This document shows positions 8,962 to 17,618 of a stretch of 25,875 nucleotides of DNA, piece after piece (position 1 is the first letter of the stretch; each line of letters starts with the position of its first letter). The stretch is from Cylindrotheca closterium (lineage: Eukaryota > Bacillariophyta > Bacillariophyceae > Bacillariales > Bacillariaceae). Location of the stretch: NCBI GenBank assembly GCA_933822405.4, contig CAKOGP040001580.1, forward strand, positions 1 to 25,875. Direction: 5' to 3'. Under the pieces are notes generated by a model, which made no database searches, was not told the origin of the DNA, and saw only the letters and a list, made by a program, of their open reading frames with translations. The position numbers and the translations under genes are program-made.

Positions 8962-9878
8962 TCATCCAACACGCGTATTCGAACTCTTCAATGAAGTGTC
9001 TGGTTTGTGTGTGTCACTTCCATTTGTCTTACAAGAAAACGCCTGATGAGGACTTTTGAGAGGTGGAATATCATCCAGTCGCTTGCGACAAACATAAACA
9101 TAGTCGTTTCTACGAGAATGCAAAAAATCGCGGCTGCGGCATTAGATTTGAACCAGATAAACTGAGGATTGCGATATAGGAACTCACTTTGTGCTGCTTG
9201 CGGATCTTCGAGCAACAGTGTGTATATTGACTTCCCCCCAGTAGTAGGAAAGGTCTGAATCTCGCTCCAAGAATACGACCCGGCTGTCGGGGTTACCATG
9301 AGATACCAAAAATAGAATCCCACTGTTACATTATACAATTGTTAAACTCTTTAGACATTTCCATTGATTTGACGTCACCAGCGCACAATGTTCACTTACT
9401 GTCCATTTTTCAAAACCCTTGAAGACTCTTCAACAACCTTCTTAATGCTGGATATAGAGGCCGCGCTAGTCAATACACAATCAAATGTAGCTTTGCATAT
9501 GATCAAATCGAAGGTCTTGTCCGCAAATGGAAGCCCCTTCGTAATGTCAACGCATCGAAAATCCAGAAAATCAGAGTATCCGACGTACTTCTGTTTCATC
9601 TGTTGGATGACCGTAGAAGAAAAGTCAACATTCGTTATATGCCCTTTCCACCCATCTTTGAGCATATCAAATGCGAAGGAAGAATTACCACACCCCAAAA
9701 TTAGAACACGACACTTCTCGTGAGACGGAAACGGACTTAGCGGCTTGAGCTTTGAAGTCCCCATCAAAGACTCCAGAGATAGGAGGTTTCGAAGAGAACT
9801 GTATGTTTGAAGCCAATCATAGCTTCCCGAAACTCGATATCGCTCGTTCCAGTATTCTGGCTTCCCATACATTGCCAT
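8962..9878 (-). CDS. METTL13/EEF1AKMT4-like SAM-dependent methyltransferase
   Basis: Three exons: 9400-9878, 9188-9322 and 8962-9109, with introns of 77 and 78 nt, giving 253 aa. The N-terminus reads MYGKPEYWNERY ... YDWLQTYSSLRNLL, the entry signature of the METTL13/EEF1AKMT4/METTL12 group. Motif I is LILGCGNSS (residues 60-67), and the ribose-binding acid is D85 in NVDFSS. Exon 2 gives LKNGHGILFLVSHGNPDSR, the usual strand after the helix VVEESSRVL. Exon 3 gives NDYVYVCRKR, the family's C-terminal strand. These last two blocks lie in other frames and only appear after splicing, which supports the model. Known relatives methylate lysines of elongation factor EF1A; the substrate here is unknown. 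The frame stays open upstream of the ATG at 9878 back to about 10050 without another ATG, so a further 5' exon is possible. A second family member lies at 20039-20821. Confidence 0.85.
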
Positions 9879-10368
9879 TCCAGGAAAAGTAAAGTGATGA
9901 CAAGAAGTACTGTAATTGCAGAGCGGAATATTATGGATTCGATGGGGGGAAAATCCATGTACAAAATTGGAGTGTCTTCGAGAGACCTTCACGACAACGT
10001 GGATATCATGGAGTTTCCACGTCTGAACATGGGAATCTAGAACATGTGGATGTCAATCCCGGACATTTCCTTCGTCACTCTAACCTGGTGCAATGACAAG
10101 GTCGCGACAGCCCGAACTCAGTGGACTACATTAGGGTATATAGTCCAGAGGAAGGACTTTCAATGGCTACTGTATGTTGCTTGACATGAGTAAAGTGAGT
10201 GTAGGAGTACGATCGCGTACAGTCAGTGTATCTTGCACAGACGTCTAAAATACTGTAGTGTGCAGTAGTGTGCCGTATGAACGAATGAAATGATGATGCG
10301 AGTCCAAATCGCGCGACTTTTTGAAATTAACAAATAGCCACCCAAAACAAAAATCATACTGTGCAAGG
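9879..10368. other. 490-bp gap between divergent genes
   Basis: It separates the methyltransferase (-) from the AAMP gene (+). Adjacent to the methyltransferase start, the minus frame remains open but lacks ATG. Otherwise I see only short repeated words (AGTGTGC twice, 10258-10274) and no convincing gene. It should contain both promoters. Confidence 0.45.
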
Positions 10369-11694
10369 ATGGAAACCGAACAAAGTTCTGAAGATCAGCA
10401 CCCCCAATATGACGGAGCTGATGCAAATTTTGCTTTTGTGGATATGAACGATGTTGTTGAAGTCAATGTCGATGAAGATGCACCCATGGCTGATGATGAC
10501 AACGGCGACGGTGGTGATGGCGAGGCCGTCGTGGACATGTCTAAGCTTAAGATCGAAACGCACACGGACGCAGTTTACACCGTCGCTGGACACATTGAAA
10601 ATGGGGTTCTGTATGTCCTTTCAGGCGGTGGTGATGATTTAGCGTTCTGTCATAAAGTGACTTCAGATATATCGGAAAGCAAGAAACTAGTTTTCGAACA
10701 CAAGGATACCGTTTCCTGTGTCGCATACAATCTACCGTACGTCAGCCCTGATCTGAGCAAAACACCCCGTCTCGCAGCAGTGGGTTCGTATGACGGAACC
10801 ATCGTCTTGTATGATCCAGACACAGCAGAACAAAAGCTAAAGTTGGAAGGCCCGTCCGATGTGGAATGGTTCTCCTTTCATCCAAAAGGAGGGTCTGTAT
10901 TGTTGGCCGGATCTGGGGACGGAACTGTGTGGATGTTTCACATACCATTGAATCGTTGTCTCCAAGTATTTGTTGGCCATGAGCAAGCGGTCACAGCTGG
11001 ATGCTTCTCGCCAGATGGGAAGTGGGTGCTAACTGCCAGTGCTGATGGAACATTGCGTATTTGGGCTCCAAAAACTGGGATGAGCAAGCATGTATTCCGT
11101 CTTGGTGAAGCTGGGTTAACTTGTCTTGCGAGCAATGGTGGGAGCGATAGTATGCTTGTCCTAGTCGGATCGGAAGATGGCAGTGCTCACGTGTGTCATA
11201 TTGGGACAAAAAAGTTGGTCACGACGCTTCGTCATTTTGAAGCTCCTCTTCAGGCGAATGGAGTCGATAATGAAGAGATGGAATATCCAATGAGCGTCGA
11301 GGCCGTAGGCTTCTGCCCGTTCCAGCAATCGTGGTGCGCAACAGGGGGGATCGATGGTCGTTTGAAGATTTGGGATTTGACGAAAGATGGATTATGCCGG
11401 CATGCATGTGTCCCACCAGGCGAAGAAAAGGACAGCATAACTCGCCTGCGTTGGCACCCGAAACTGCCAGTTGTATTCACAAGCTCTGTTAGTGGAATCA
11501 TTCGCTTGTGGGATGCCAGAAACGGCAGCTTGGTACATACTGTCACAGGCCATACCGAAACCATAAATGACTTCGACATCAACTTCTTTGAAAATGGAGT
11601 AGCAGTAATTGCCTCCACTGGTGATGACAAGACCATCCGAGTCTTTGAAGTTGATGTCACAGCCGTTCTCCGCCAAGCCTCATTGGTTCCTTAA
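10369..11694 (+). CDS. AAMP: AAMP/Sqt1-like WD40 protein (ribosome-assembly chaperone)
   Basis: A single-exon frame of 441 aa from the ATG at 10369 (METEQSSED); the open frame continues a little upstream without ATG. The first 55 residues are acidic (DVVEVNVDEDAPMADDDNGDGGDG), as in AAMP and yeast Sqt1. WD40 repeats follow from about residue 60 to the end. Recognisable blades include EHKDTVSCVAYN, DVEWFSFHPKGGSVLLAGSGDG, AVTAGCFSPDGKWVLTASADG, LRIWAPKTG, VEAVGFCPFQQSWCATGGIDG, GIIRLWDARNG and GDDKTIRVFEV. The DVEWFSFHP...VLLAGSGDGTVWMF blade is diagnostic for the AAMP/Sqt1 group. Yeast Sqt1 captures nascent ribosomal protein uL16 (Rpl10) and delivers it to the 60S subunit; that role here is inferred from the family. 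Length fits the family. Nothing is broken. Confidence 0.88.
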   Translation: METEQSSEDQHPQYDGADANFAFVDMNDVVEVNVDEDAPMADDDNGDGGDGEAVVDMSKLKIETHTDAVYTVAGHIENGVLYVLSGGGDDLAFCHKVTSDISESKKLVFEHKDTVSCVAYNLPYVSPDLSKTPRLAAVGSYDGTIVLYDPDTAEQKLKLEGPSDVEWFSFHPKGGSVLLAGSGDGTVWMFHIPLNRCLQVFVGHEQAVTAGCFSPDGKWVLTASADGTLRIWAPKTGMSKHVFRLGEAGLTCLASNGGSDSMLVLVGSEDGSAHVCHIGTKKLVTTLRHFEAPLQANGVDNEEMEYPMSVEAVGFCPFQQSWCATGGIDGRLKIWDLTKDGLCRHACVPPGEEKDSITRLRWHPKLPVVFTSSVSGIIRLWDARNGSLVHTVTGHTETINDFDINFFENGVAVIASTGDDKTIRVFEVDVTAVLRQASLVP

Positions 11695-11723
11695 CCAGTC
11701 TCGTCATAGCTGGTGGTTTGTTT

Positions 11724-12077
11724 TTAATATTGTAAAGGAGTTGAAGAGTTAAAACTATCCAAGCCAGCTGTTCCGGTATGATCTATCATTTCATAGATTC
11801 CATCATTCAATACTTTCAGTCTCACATCCCCCAAAGGAGACCCCAATTCCCCCAACATTGAACTCCATCCAGGCTGTAGCGTCCCCTGGTAGGTGTTGCC
11901 CTTTGCACCGACCAAAATACCAACCTGTCTATGGTTCTATGAAATAGACTTCAATGAAATGGTAGGTACAGAGGATTTAGCAATTGAAGCAGTCTAGAGA
12001 AAACAATACAATGATACCTCCTTTTCTCCATTCTCCAATAATAGCTGACGTAAGTCAAGGATCCTGCGAATCATCAT
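11724..12077 (-). CDS. probable small two-exon gene, 90 aa, unknown
   Basis: Exon 1 at 12018-12077 reads MMIRRILDLRQLLLENGEKE. A GTATCA...ATAG intron of 81 nt (11937-12017) follows. Exon 2 at 11724-11936 reads NHRQVGILVGAKGNTYQGTL and continues to a TAA. The join is in phase, the intron length matches neighbours, and Gly/Asn-rich blocks such as GSPLGDVRLKVLNDGIYEM look like folded protein. The donor is weaker than elsewhere in the window. I do not recognise the family. It overlaps the likely 5' region of the bZIP gene on the opposite strand and is convergent with the AAMP gene. Another minus-strand open stretch, in a different frame, covers about 12063-12215; it could be a further exon or chance. 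Confidence 0.45.
12046..12054 (+). promoter_or_regulatory. TGACGTAAG, a possible bZIP-binding site upstream of the bZIP gene
   Basis: TGACGTAAG is a CRE/ACGT-type site of the kind bZIP proteins bind. It sits about 190 bases upstream of the bZIP start codon, so autoregulation is conceivable. The site also lies within exon 1 of the small gene on the other strand. One such site in this length can occur by chance. Confidence 0.25.
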
Positions 12078-12241
12078 CAGCCAGCATCATTTTTCTCGTT
12101 CTCATTCGCCCTTGAATCCATTCCGAAAAATCGATTCGATTCGTGCGTGGTGGGGAGCTGCGTCTGTTTTTAGGTTTTCCCAGTCCTTGTAACACTTCTT
12201 GAAGAGCTTTGTCCTTTCAAGCTTGTTGAGATTGCCCTTCA

Positions 12242-14433
12242 ATGATCACATCGACTGCGATGGCTCCGTACAATCATGAAAAATCGGGAAAGCAAGATAG
12301 CTCTTCTTCACCGCAACCATCATCCTCTGTGGACTCCCGTTCATCAATGACCCAGCAAGACACTTTTTCGGCTGCGAGTGTTTCCCCAATACCTATGCAC
12401 AACCCGTCGCCAGCCGAGTTGCGATACAATCCCCATCCTCTTCACACATCGGCACGGACACAGAACTCGGCTGAAGCGAGTGCAGCGCCAGTGAACTCTC
12501 AGCAACAATGTCCAGATTGGACTATGAGTGAAGCAATGCCAAATTCTTCAAACGGACTTTTGCAGATGGGAAATTCTGTTTCGCGCCCCGCAATCCAGAA
12601 CAAGGAGAATACGAAAAAGGAGAGGCAAATTGCTCCCACGAAGAAGCGTCAAAGTGCAAAGGTGCAGCAAGATCGACCAAAGGGTGCTGCAGTAACAGGC
12701 CGTCGCCAGAAACGACTTGAGAGAAACCGTGAGTCCGCCCGTCTTTCTAGGCGTCGAAGGAAGCAATACTTGGAGGTGCTTGAAGAACGAGTTACACAAC
12801 TGTCGATCGAGATGGATCAAGGGCGTCGTGAGCATGCAGGGGCAGCAATGGAGACTGTAATTAAGAAGAGGAACGCTATTTTCAAAGCTGAAGCACCCAT
12901 CGAAGAATTAATCGCAAAATTAGATGGTGGCCTCAATCGCACGAGCTCAGAACTTACAGTTCTATCAACATTTTACATTCAGCAACTGAAAAGTTTGGCA
13001 CTGTCACCTCATTCAAAGTTTATCTTGTGGCTCACGTTGCAAGGGGATTCATACTTCCGTGGAGGTCGAGCCGCAAGTGAGCGTCTCTCAGCAGCACGAA
13101 TAGGGGAAAGGGTGAGTGTTTATTGTTCGTGAATTCGAAGCCGGCTCTCTTCAACTCAATTTGTCTGTTTTATATAACCGGTGAGAAGATGTTATTAGGG
13201 GGGAACGATAAGGTCACACCCATCAACTCCATGTGGCCTTTAGTTTGCAACGAAATTGGTCTTTCGTACGATCAGGAAGAACGTGTTCGCAACTTTCAGA
13301 GGACTTTATTGCAGACTCCCACAACCTGGCTAGATCGTCACACATCAAGGGCAGCAGGATTAGCTGTGGAAGCCTTTGACTCGAGCTTGAAAGCGGCTAC
13401 TCAAAGTATCCGTAAACGCGAGCAAGTTGTAGCAAAGCAACTTACTCCTAAACAAAGACTGAATTTTGCTCGTTGGGCAGAACTCAATTCAGACCGAATG
13501 AAGACACTGTTAAAGACGAAGAGGGATCGTCTAGCGAACGAAAAAAATGGGAAAGAGTTCGAGGTGTCTATAACTCAGCATACATCTGCGAATCTGTATA
13601 TTCTAAACCATCGCTTGCGGAAAGTGATTGGAACTCTCCCACAAAACTTAATTAGCTTTAACTCGGCAACATTGAAGCGCTTGTCACGGAGACCCTCATT
13701 TGAATCACTTGGGCAACAGAAGGACGACGATGGAAATCTGACGAGAGAAGGCTCGTTCGCATCATCCGGTTCTTTGAAGTCTCTGAAGCGAAGCTCGTCC
13801 AGTCTAAGTATCGATGATCCCGACAGACCTCAATGCCATCAAATTCATCCTGAGGATGGGCAAAGAGAAGCAGAGCCGCTTGTGAAGCAAGAGCTTGGCT
13901 TCGTACAACGAATAATTCCATCGTCAGTTTTGTCAAATCCTGCATCCAATGCTGTCCCTATTGCGCTTCCACCAACATCTTTTCATGGGTATAGCAAGCC
14001 ATATATGACTTCAAATGCTGCAACGGCTGAAAACTTGTTTTCAGACTCCCGATATCAACATGACCGCACAATGCAGTATCCGTCAACAATTCCTTCGCTT
14101 CCAATTTCTGCTGGGATCCATACACCACAGTATGGCACCGCTAGTACTCAACAGCAACCCTTGTTTCAGCACGTACAGCAGACACAGCCAGCTGCTGCAA
14201 ATGCGACAGCTTCTCAGCAGAACCAGCAAGCGGATAATGCCCAACAAGAAATGCAATCGCGTCCTGCGAAAGTGCACAAGCGAAAGACTTCTTTTTTGCC
14301 AGCTCATCTAGGAGCTGTTCCTGAGGAAGAATTCAACCCCGGGGATGGAGGAGCAGAGGATTTCTTCATGAGCTTGATTGATGATGAAGACTGGGCCATT
14401 GGGGAAGGCGTTGATATGGATCCCACAGCATGA
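12242..14433 (+). CDS. stramenopile-type bZIP transcription factor
   Basis: Two exons: 12242-13111 and 13189-14433, with a 77-nt intron (13112-13188), giving 704 aa. Tandem acceptors GAG|AAG at the junction would add one Lys if the first is used. Residues 1-150 are Ser/Gln/Pro-rich. The basic region is about 153-175 (RRQKRLERNRESARLSRRRR), with the N-x7-R signature at N162/R170, followed by a leucine-zipper-like helix (YLEVLEERVTQL). Further on, MWPLVCNEIGLSYDQEERVRNFQ (residues 305-327) straddles a block I recall as conserved downstream of the bZIP in diatom and other stramenopile factors. The C-terminal part is Gln/Ser-rich and ends in the acidic FFMSLIDDEDWAIGEG, plausible as an activation segment. 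There is no LOV domain, so it is not an aureochrome. It should act in the nucleus; targets are unknown. Confidence 0.85.
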
Positions 14434-14752
14434 GCAACCAATAGAAAAAACTTGAATGGACTTTGGACAAGGACAGCATGCAAGAAGACAGCAAAAGAAT
14501 GATAGGTCGACAAAAATTGCACCATGCCTCCTGTCTCCGGGGAGCTTTATCACGTTTTGAAAGCAGGGCTGATTGAAATGGACTGTGAAGAAAGGAAACT
14601 GGGTTAATTTGTTTGTAGGCACTGTGCCTAATCATCATTGATACAAACTAAACTAGTCTTTCTGGATCTCTTGAGTAACGAGTACCTACAGCACTCACTC
14701 TACAGCCATCGTCTTGTAGTCGACCTTTCCCCGTCTGTCATTTGTAGATGTT
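14434..14752. other. 319-bp gap downstream of the bZIP gene
   Basis: Frames here are shadows of the bZIP 3' region. I see no gene, repeat or RNA signal. It presumably carries the bZIP 3' UTR. Confidence 0.4.
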
Positions 14753-15155
14753 TTGGGGAAAGGTTCTGGCGTAACGGACGAATCGCTCATAGACGATGGT
14801 ACCGAAGAGAATGATAATACTCTGGTAGAGGATAGAGAGGTTATAACTGACTTGGAGAGACTTTTGGACAGCATTCAGGTGAACGAAGATACTGGCGGTA
14901 AACTTGAATACAAAGGAAGTATCGTATGGTCGTGAAGCCTGATGAAAAGATTGTTGTTCTGCTGACCCATGTAGTTGATAGGATGAAAGATCACTTTGGG
15001 AATCCTACTTCTCCTGACGTATAAGTCTCTATCTCACCATTGTTTAGACTTGCGTATAACGACCAGTATAAATCTAAGAATGAGGAGGCTTGTGATCATT
15101 ATTACTCTCCTTTGACTAAGAGGACAGTAGTACTCGCGAGTCCAATCGGGAATTA
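14753..15155 (+). pseudogene. broken coding remnant of unknown origin
   Basis: Several coding-like stretches follow each other on the plus strand in shifted frames. The first (to 14935) reads DESLIDDGTEENDNTLVED and then ITDLERLLDSIQVNED. The second, one frame away, starts at 14926 and reads MVVKPDEKIVVLLTHVVD before a stop near 15021. The third, in the same frame as the second after the stop, reads LAYNDQYKSKNEEACDHYY and ends with RTVVLASPIGN at a TAA (15153-15155). No ATG opens the first frame. The pattern fits a gene decayed by a frameshift and a stop, or unspliced exons (a 30-nt GT-AG stretch separates the last two). No family is recognised. Confidence 0.35.
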
Positions 15156-15264
15156 ATCTCGCGGACCACCGACAGACAACACGACGAAAAAATCACGACG
15201 TCCTCAATCCTCGAAGGAAGCAACAAAATCGTGCGTCGTAAAGCTTTTGTGTTGCTTAGGCTGC

Positions 15265-16967
15265 ATGAAAGTCAATGTACCATTGATCAACGCTACCTGG
15301 CTCCTAGCTCTTTTCCCAACAGCGTTGTTGAGCCGAATGAACTTTTCCCTGCAGTGGCGTCGTCGGATTCTAACTGCAACATTCAAAGCCGCGGCCATCA
15401 CAAGCTTCCGCTTGGCGAATACCCCGACAGCTGTTTCGGCAACAAGAAGCATTGGCTCGGACCTCTTCCCAATATCAAGAGTTTCTCGACCGTTGGCTGC
15501 TTCCACAATGTCCCTACTAGAGAGCACAGACGATGCATCCAGCACGGAACACAGTGACTACGAAAAATGGGTTCGTCGCTTGTATTTGACGAATCTGTTC
15601 CACCCAGTAAAGATGGGGCTGACGAATATTCAAAGGTTGGACGACTTGGTGGGAAATCCTATGGATGATGTAAGAATATGAAATCGAACATGAATGGTCG
15701 TTGAAACGTCTCACATTATCTTCCTCAGCCTAGTCGCGTTGTTGTCCATATTGCAGGGACGAATGGGAAGGGTAGTGTTGCCCTCAAGATTGCCAATACA
15801 TTGAGACAGAGTGGAAAGAAAGTTGGAATCTTTTGCAGTCCACATGTTTCTTCGTTTCGTGAGAGAATGCAAGTCAATGGTGAGCTGATTTCCGAAGACG
15901 AGGTTGTTGAATTGTTGCCAAGAGTGTATGAGTTGTGCGTCAAGCATGATATTCCAGCGACATTCTTTGAAATTACCACGCTTCTAGCTTTCTTATTCTA
16001 CGAGAAACATCAAGTCGACTTCGTGGTTCTAGAAACTGGCCTTGGAGGCAGGCTCGATGCCACAAATGTAATTGCTCGACCTGGGCTTACCGTTATTACT
16101 TCCATTGGACTGGAGCATACAAGAATACTAGGAGACACTATTGAGAAAATTGCTAAAGAAAAAGGAGGCATAATTAAGAAAGGTTGTCCGGTGCTTGTTG
16201 GACCGAATTGTCCACAGCAAGTGCTTCAAGACTGCGCAAAGGCAGTTGGTGCTGCCTCGTACTACGTCCCAGACTTGGTTCTTGGGGACACCCTAGACCA
16301 CCACACTACGGACTACGACGAAGAGAATCAAAGGATCGCCACAGCTGCCCTAACTTTATTGCAAAGAAGTCACCCGAGCTTTCTTGAAGATTTGACATTA
16401 GACGACATTCAGAAAGGTATTCTGATTAGACCACCATGTCGTTTTGAAGAGGTTCAAATGGAGCATGTGAATGCCATTTTGGATGTGGCCCATAACCCCC
16501 CGGCAATGGAATACTTGATGGTGAAATTGCGGAAGACATACCCATTGCAATCATTTCGATTTGTCGTGGGCATGTCCTCGGATAAGGATCTTGGCCAATG
16601 TGCGCGTACTTTGTTGAGTGTAGCTGGGCCATCCTCAATCCACCTAGTTGAGGCAGCGCACCCACGAGCAGCCAAGATTCCAGACATTGTAGCTGCTGAA
16701 CCGAAGTTCTCTAGTTGTCACTTCTGTCTGGATGATCGATCAATCACAAGGCAGGTAACGAATGGTCTCAAGCTAGCGGAAGAGAATGGAGAAATTCTAG
16801 TGGTGTGCGGGAGTGTTTTCTTGATGGCCGAAGCTCGGCAAGCACTTGGTTTTGATGAGCCTAGAGACTCTGATTATATATCCGAAGTTGCCGGCGCAGG
16901 TCTTCGACAGATGCAAGAGAATTTTGGTAATACCACTTTCGAGGATGGTCCCTCGAGACAAAATTGA
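15265..16967 (+). CDS. folylpolyglutamate synthase / dihydrofolate synthase
   Basis: The enzyme family adds glutamate to folates, or to dihydropteroate, using ATP; this makes or retains folate cofactors. Two exons: 15265-15669 and 15729-16967, with a 59-nt intron, giving 547 aa. The Mur-ligase-type P-loop GTNGKGS lies just after the junction. Then follow GIFCSPHVSSFRERMQVNG, FFEITTLLAF, ETGLGGRLDATNVI, SIGLEHTRILGDT, IAKEKGGIIK, LDVAHNPPAM and VVCGSVFLMAEAR, which together are diagnostic. The N-terminus is extended by about 100 residues: MKVNVPLINATWLLALFPTA is hydrophobic like a signal peptide, whereas starting at the internal Met25 (MNFSLQWRRRILTATF) gives a mitochondrial-like presequence. 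No clear ASAF plastid motif is seen. Sequence alone does not separate FPGS from a bifunctional enzyme. A possible alternative 3' exon is described under findings. Confidence 0.9.
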
Positions 16968-17618
16968 AACATTTCATATTGACAAATTGGTATTAGGTTG
17001 TATTATTCGTCTGTCCTTCCTATGCTTTACTGTATGAGATGATGATGTCTTCACGCAGAAGCGCTCAGCTGGAGTTTTTTAGTTGATGCTAGCAGACAGA
17101 AGTTAAAGCCTAAAGACGGTGCAGAACTCCTTGGAGGCACGAAATGCGGAATGAAAAACTTCTTTGAAGAAATCAAAAGCCGCACGACGAGGAAATCTTC
17201 TTTGCATGCAGTCGGTGTTGGAGACAGCGAATGAGGAAGGAAAACACTGTTGATGACAGCGGATGTGGAAGGAGAGAAGAAAGGGAAAGGAGCAGCAAGA
17301 GGTAAACTTCAGCGGATCACGCTATTCTGTGTGACGAGCTATGGCCTCTGTTGCTTCGTTGCTCAACCTCAGCTGCTCCCTGACTCTTCACTCTCCATTG
17401 CTGACGAAAGAATGAGAAATCCTTTGTTGACCACACTTTCACTCCAAGTGCAGGCTCCTTCCATGTACTTACCAGTTGCATGACTGCTGACTTCGGACAC
17501 ACGGTTCCTCGCCTCCTTTATATATCCCGAACTCCTCCAATACTCGCAGTGGAGCGCTTTGCTTGAACAATAGGGATTGATTCTCTTCGAAACAATATTC
17601 TTCACATTGCAATAAGGT
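16968..17618. other. 651-bp gap; one coding-like stretch at its left
   Basis: Between FPGS (+) and ERMARD-like (-), which converge. At 17046-17234 a plus frame stays open and reads EALSWSFLVDASRQKLKPKD and later KNFFEEIKSRTTRKSS, ending at a TGA. It has no ATG at its start, and it is preceded by TTCACGCAG, a possible splice acceptor. The rest shows nothing I can support. Confidence 0.35.

Noticed and set aside
8988..9338. A 116-aa minus frame with a membrane-like segment downstream of the methyltransferase
   Set aside because: It covers introns and the wrong frame of exons 2 and 3; splicing gives the methyltransferase C-terminus instead, and the hydrophobic segment is translated intron.
9370..9377. 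TGACGTCA, a perfect CRE palindrome
   Set aside because: It lies inside an intron of the methyltransferase gene, and one 8-bp palindrome is expected by chance in a window this size.
17250..17483. A 77-aa plus frame after FPGS
   Set aside because: Low-complexity start, no family, and competing frames; not enough to call a gene.
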